Shown: piece after piece, positions 63,497 through 64,000 of the stretch
Layout: each line of letters opens with the position of its first letter
Numbering within the stretch: the first letter of the stretch is position 1
Source: Duganella sp.
Lineage (GTDB): Bacteria; Pseudomonadota; Gammaproteobacteria; Burkholderiales; Burkholderiaceae_D
NCBI GenBank assembly: GCA_026225475.1
Contig: JAMFSU010000094.1
Coordinates: 1 to 64,000 of the forward strand
DNA: 64,000 bases
Reading direction: 5' to 3'
Notes under the pieces: generated by a model
The model's input: the letters and a program-made list of their open reading frames with translations, nothing else
Database searches by the model: none
What the model was told of the DNA's origin: nothing
Program-made: the position numbers and the translations under genes

Positions 63497-64000
63497 ATGT
63501 TTGCCTTGCCTCGTTTTGTCACTTACCCCTTGTTGTCGTTGTTTTCCCTGCTCACTGCTTGCAGCCTGTTGCCGCAAACGCCAGTACGCGATTCGGTTGC
63601 TGTGCTCGCGCCCTCGTTGCCCAGCACGCCACCGCACAAGCTTAAAATCGGCCTGGCCCTGGGCGGCGGCGCCGCGCGCGGCTTTGCCCATGTCGGGGTG
63701 ATCAAGGCGCTGGAGTCGCAAGGTATCGTGCCCGATATCGTGGTTGGTACCAGTGCTGGCAGCCTGGTCGGCGCGCTATATGCGGCTGGCAACAACGGCT
63801 TTGCTTTACAGAAGTTGGCAATGGAGATGGATGAGGCCAGCATTTCGGACTGGTCGGTGCCGTTCTTTGCCAAAGTCAGCGGCGTCTTGAAAGGCGAGGG
63901 GGTGCAGAATTATGTCAATCGTGCGGTCAACAATGTGCCGATAGAAAAATTCAAGATTCCATTTGGCGCGGTCGCCACTGATCTGAAGACTGGTCAGACG
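63497..64000 (+). CDS. Patatin-like phospholipase lipoprotein (partial, runs off the window)
   Basis: The first 168 codons are present and open at the window end. A lipoprotein signal (about 1-23, lipobox LTAC) suggests attachment to a membrane on the periplasmic side. The patatin domain begins at about residue 50: [20 protein letters not shown] (oxyanion hole) and [13 protein letters not shown] with the GxSxG nucleophile. The catalytic Asp (DGG/DGA) lies beyond the window. It diverges from the synthase gene. RssA/YchK-type esterase is the closest general label. Confidence 0.85.
   Translation, partial: MFALPRFVTYPLLSLFSLLTACSLLPQTPVRDSVAVLAPSLPSTPPHKLKIGLALGGGAARGFAHVGVIKALESQGIVPDIVVGTSAGSLVGALYAAGNNGFALQKLAMEMDEASISDWSVPFFAKVSGVLKGEGVQNYVNRAVNNVPIEKFKIPFGAVATDLKTGQT

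Overview
The window looks like chromosomal DNA of a betaproteobacterium, most likely Burkholderiales and probably Oxalobacteraceae. This is inferred from the overall protein style: a polyhydroxybutyrate-type 3-hydroxybutyrate dehydrogenase, chemoreceptors ending in a W-E-x-F pentapeptide, the pst-phoU-phoBR layout, and a PilZ-type bcs operon. Most of the window is moderately GC-rich housekeeping or accessory sequence. Two stretches are visibly more AT-rich: the giant toxin-like gene at the left end, and the signalling island at about 47.4-56.7 kb. No rRNA, tRNA, CRISPR array or intact insertion sequence was seen.

Layout. 0.3-4.7 kb: a 1478-residue toxin-like protein with a C-terminal YopT/C58-type protease signature. 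5-9.5 kb: a purine-degradation set (8-oxoguanine/guanine deaminase family, a fused UraD-AllC enzyme, a LysR regulator). 9.7-11.2 kb: ketone-body enzymes (3-hydroxybutyrate dehydrogenase, acetoacetate decarboxylase). 11.4-14.1 kb: a three-gene operon (OlsB-like acyltransferase, calcineurin-like phosphoesterase resembling PlcP/LpxH, GT4 glycosyltransferase) that looks like a phosphate-starvation lipid-remodelling operon. 14.6-16.3 kb: a chemoreceptor. 16.4-26.3 kb: a phosphate block (sixA, ppk1, and divergently pstSCAB-phoU-phoB-phoR). PHO boxes with the same box-to-minus-10 geometry can be read in front of ppk1, pstS and, more weakly, the lipid operon.

26.5-34.8 kb: a small membrane protein, an AraC regulator, a second chemoreceptor, a large autotransporter, and a divergent LysR/PACE efflux pair. 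35-43.7 kb: the cellulose operon bcsA-bcsB-bcsC-bcsZ. 43.7-47.1 kb: an MFS transporter, an SDR dehydrogenase and a fumarylacetoacetate-hydrolase-family enzyme, probably the lower part of an L-fucose/L-rhamnose-type non-phosphorylating pathway, with a FadR-type operator upstream. 47.4-56.7 kb: a cytoplasmic signalling island with two paralogous PAS histidine kinases, a REC-PAS-degenerate GGDEF-EAL-REC protein, a response regulator with a degenerate HD-GYP domain, a REC-PAS protein, a small GM-LAE-type protein and an HDOD protein. 57.0-63.2 kb: a single 2087-residue iterative-type polyketide synthase with the order KS-AT-ACP-KR-DH-phosphopantetheinyl transferase, the architecture known from enediyne PKSs. 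63.5 kb to the end: the first part of a patatin-like lipoprotein phospholipase.

The two most novel-looking systems are the signalling island and the orphan PKSE-architecture synthase. In the island, a catalytically dead HD-GYP sits beside an apparently active EAL, recalling the Hno network of Shewanella. The best-supported regulatory story is the phosphate regulon, which appears to include polyphosphate kinase and membrane-lipid remodelling.
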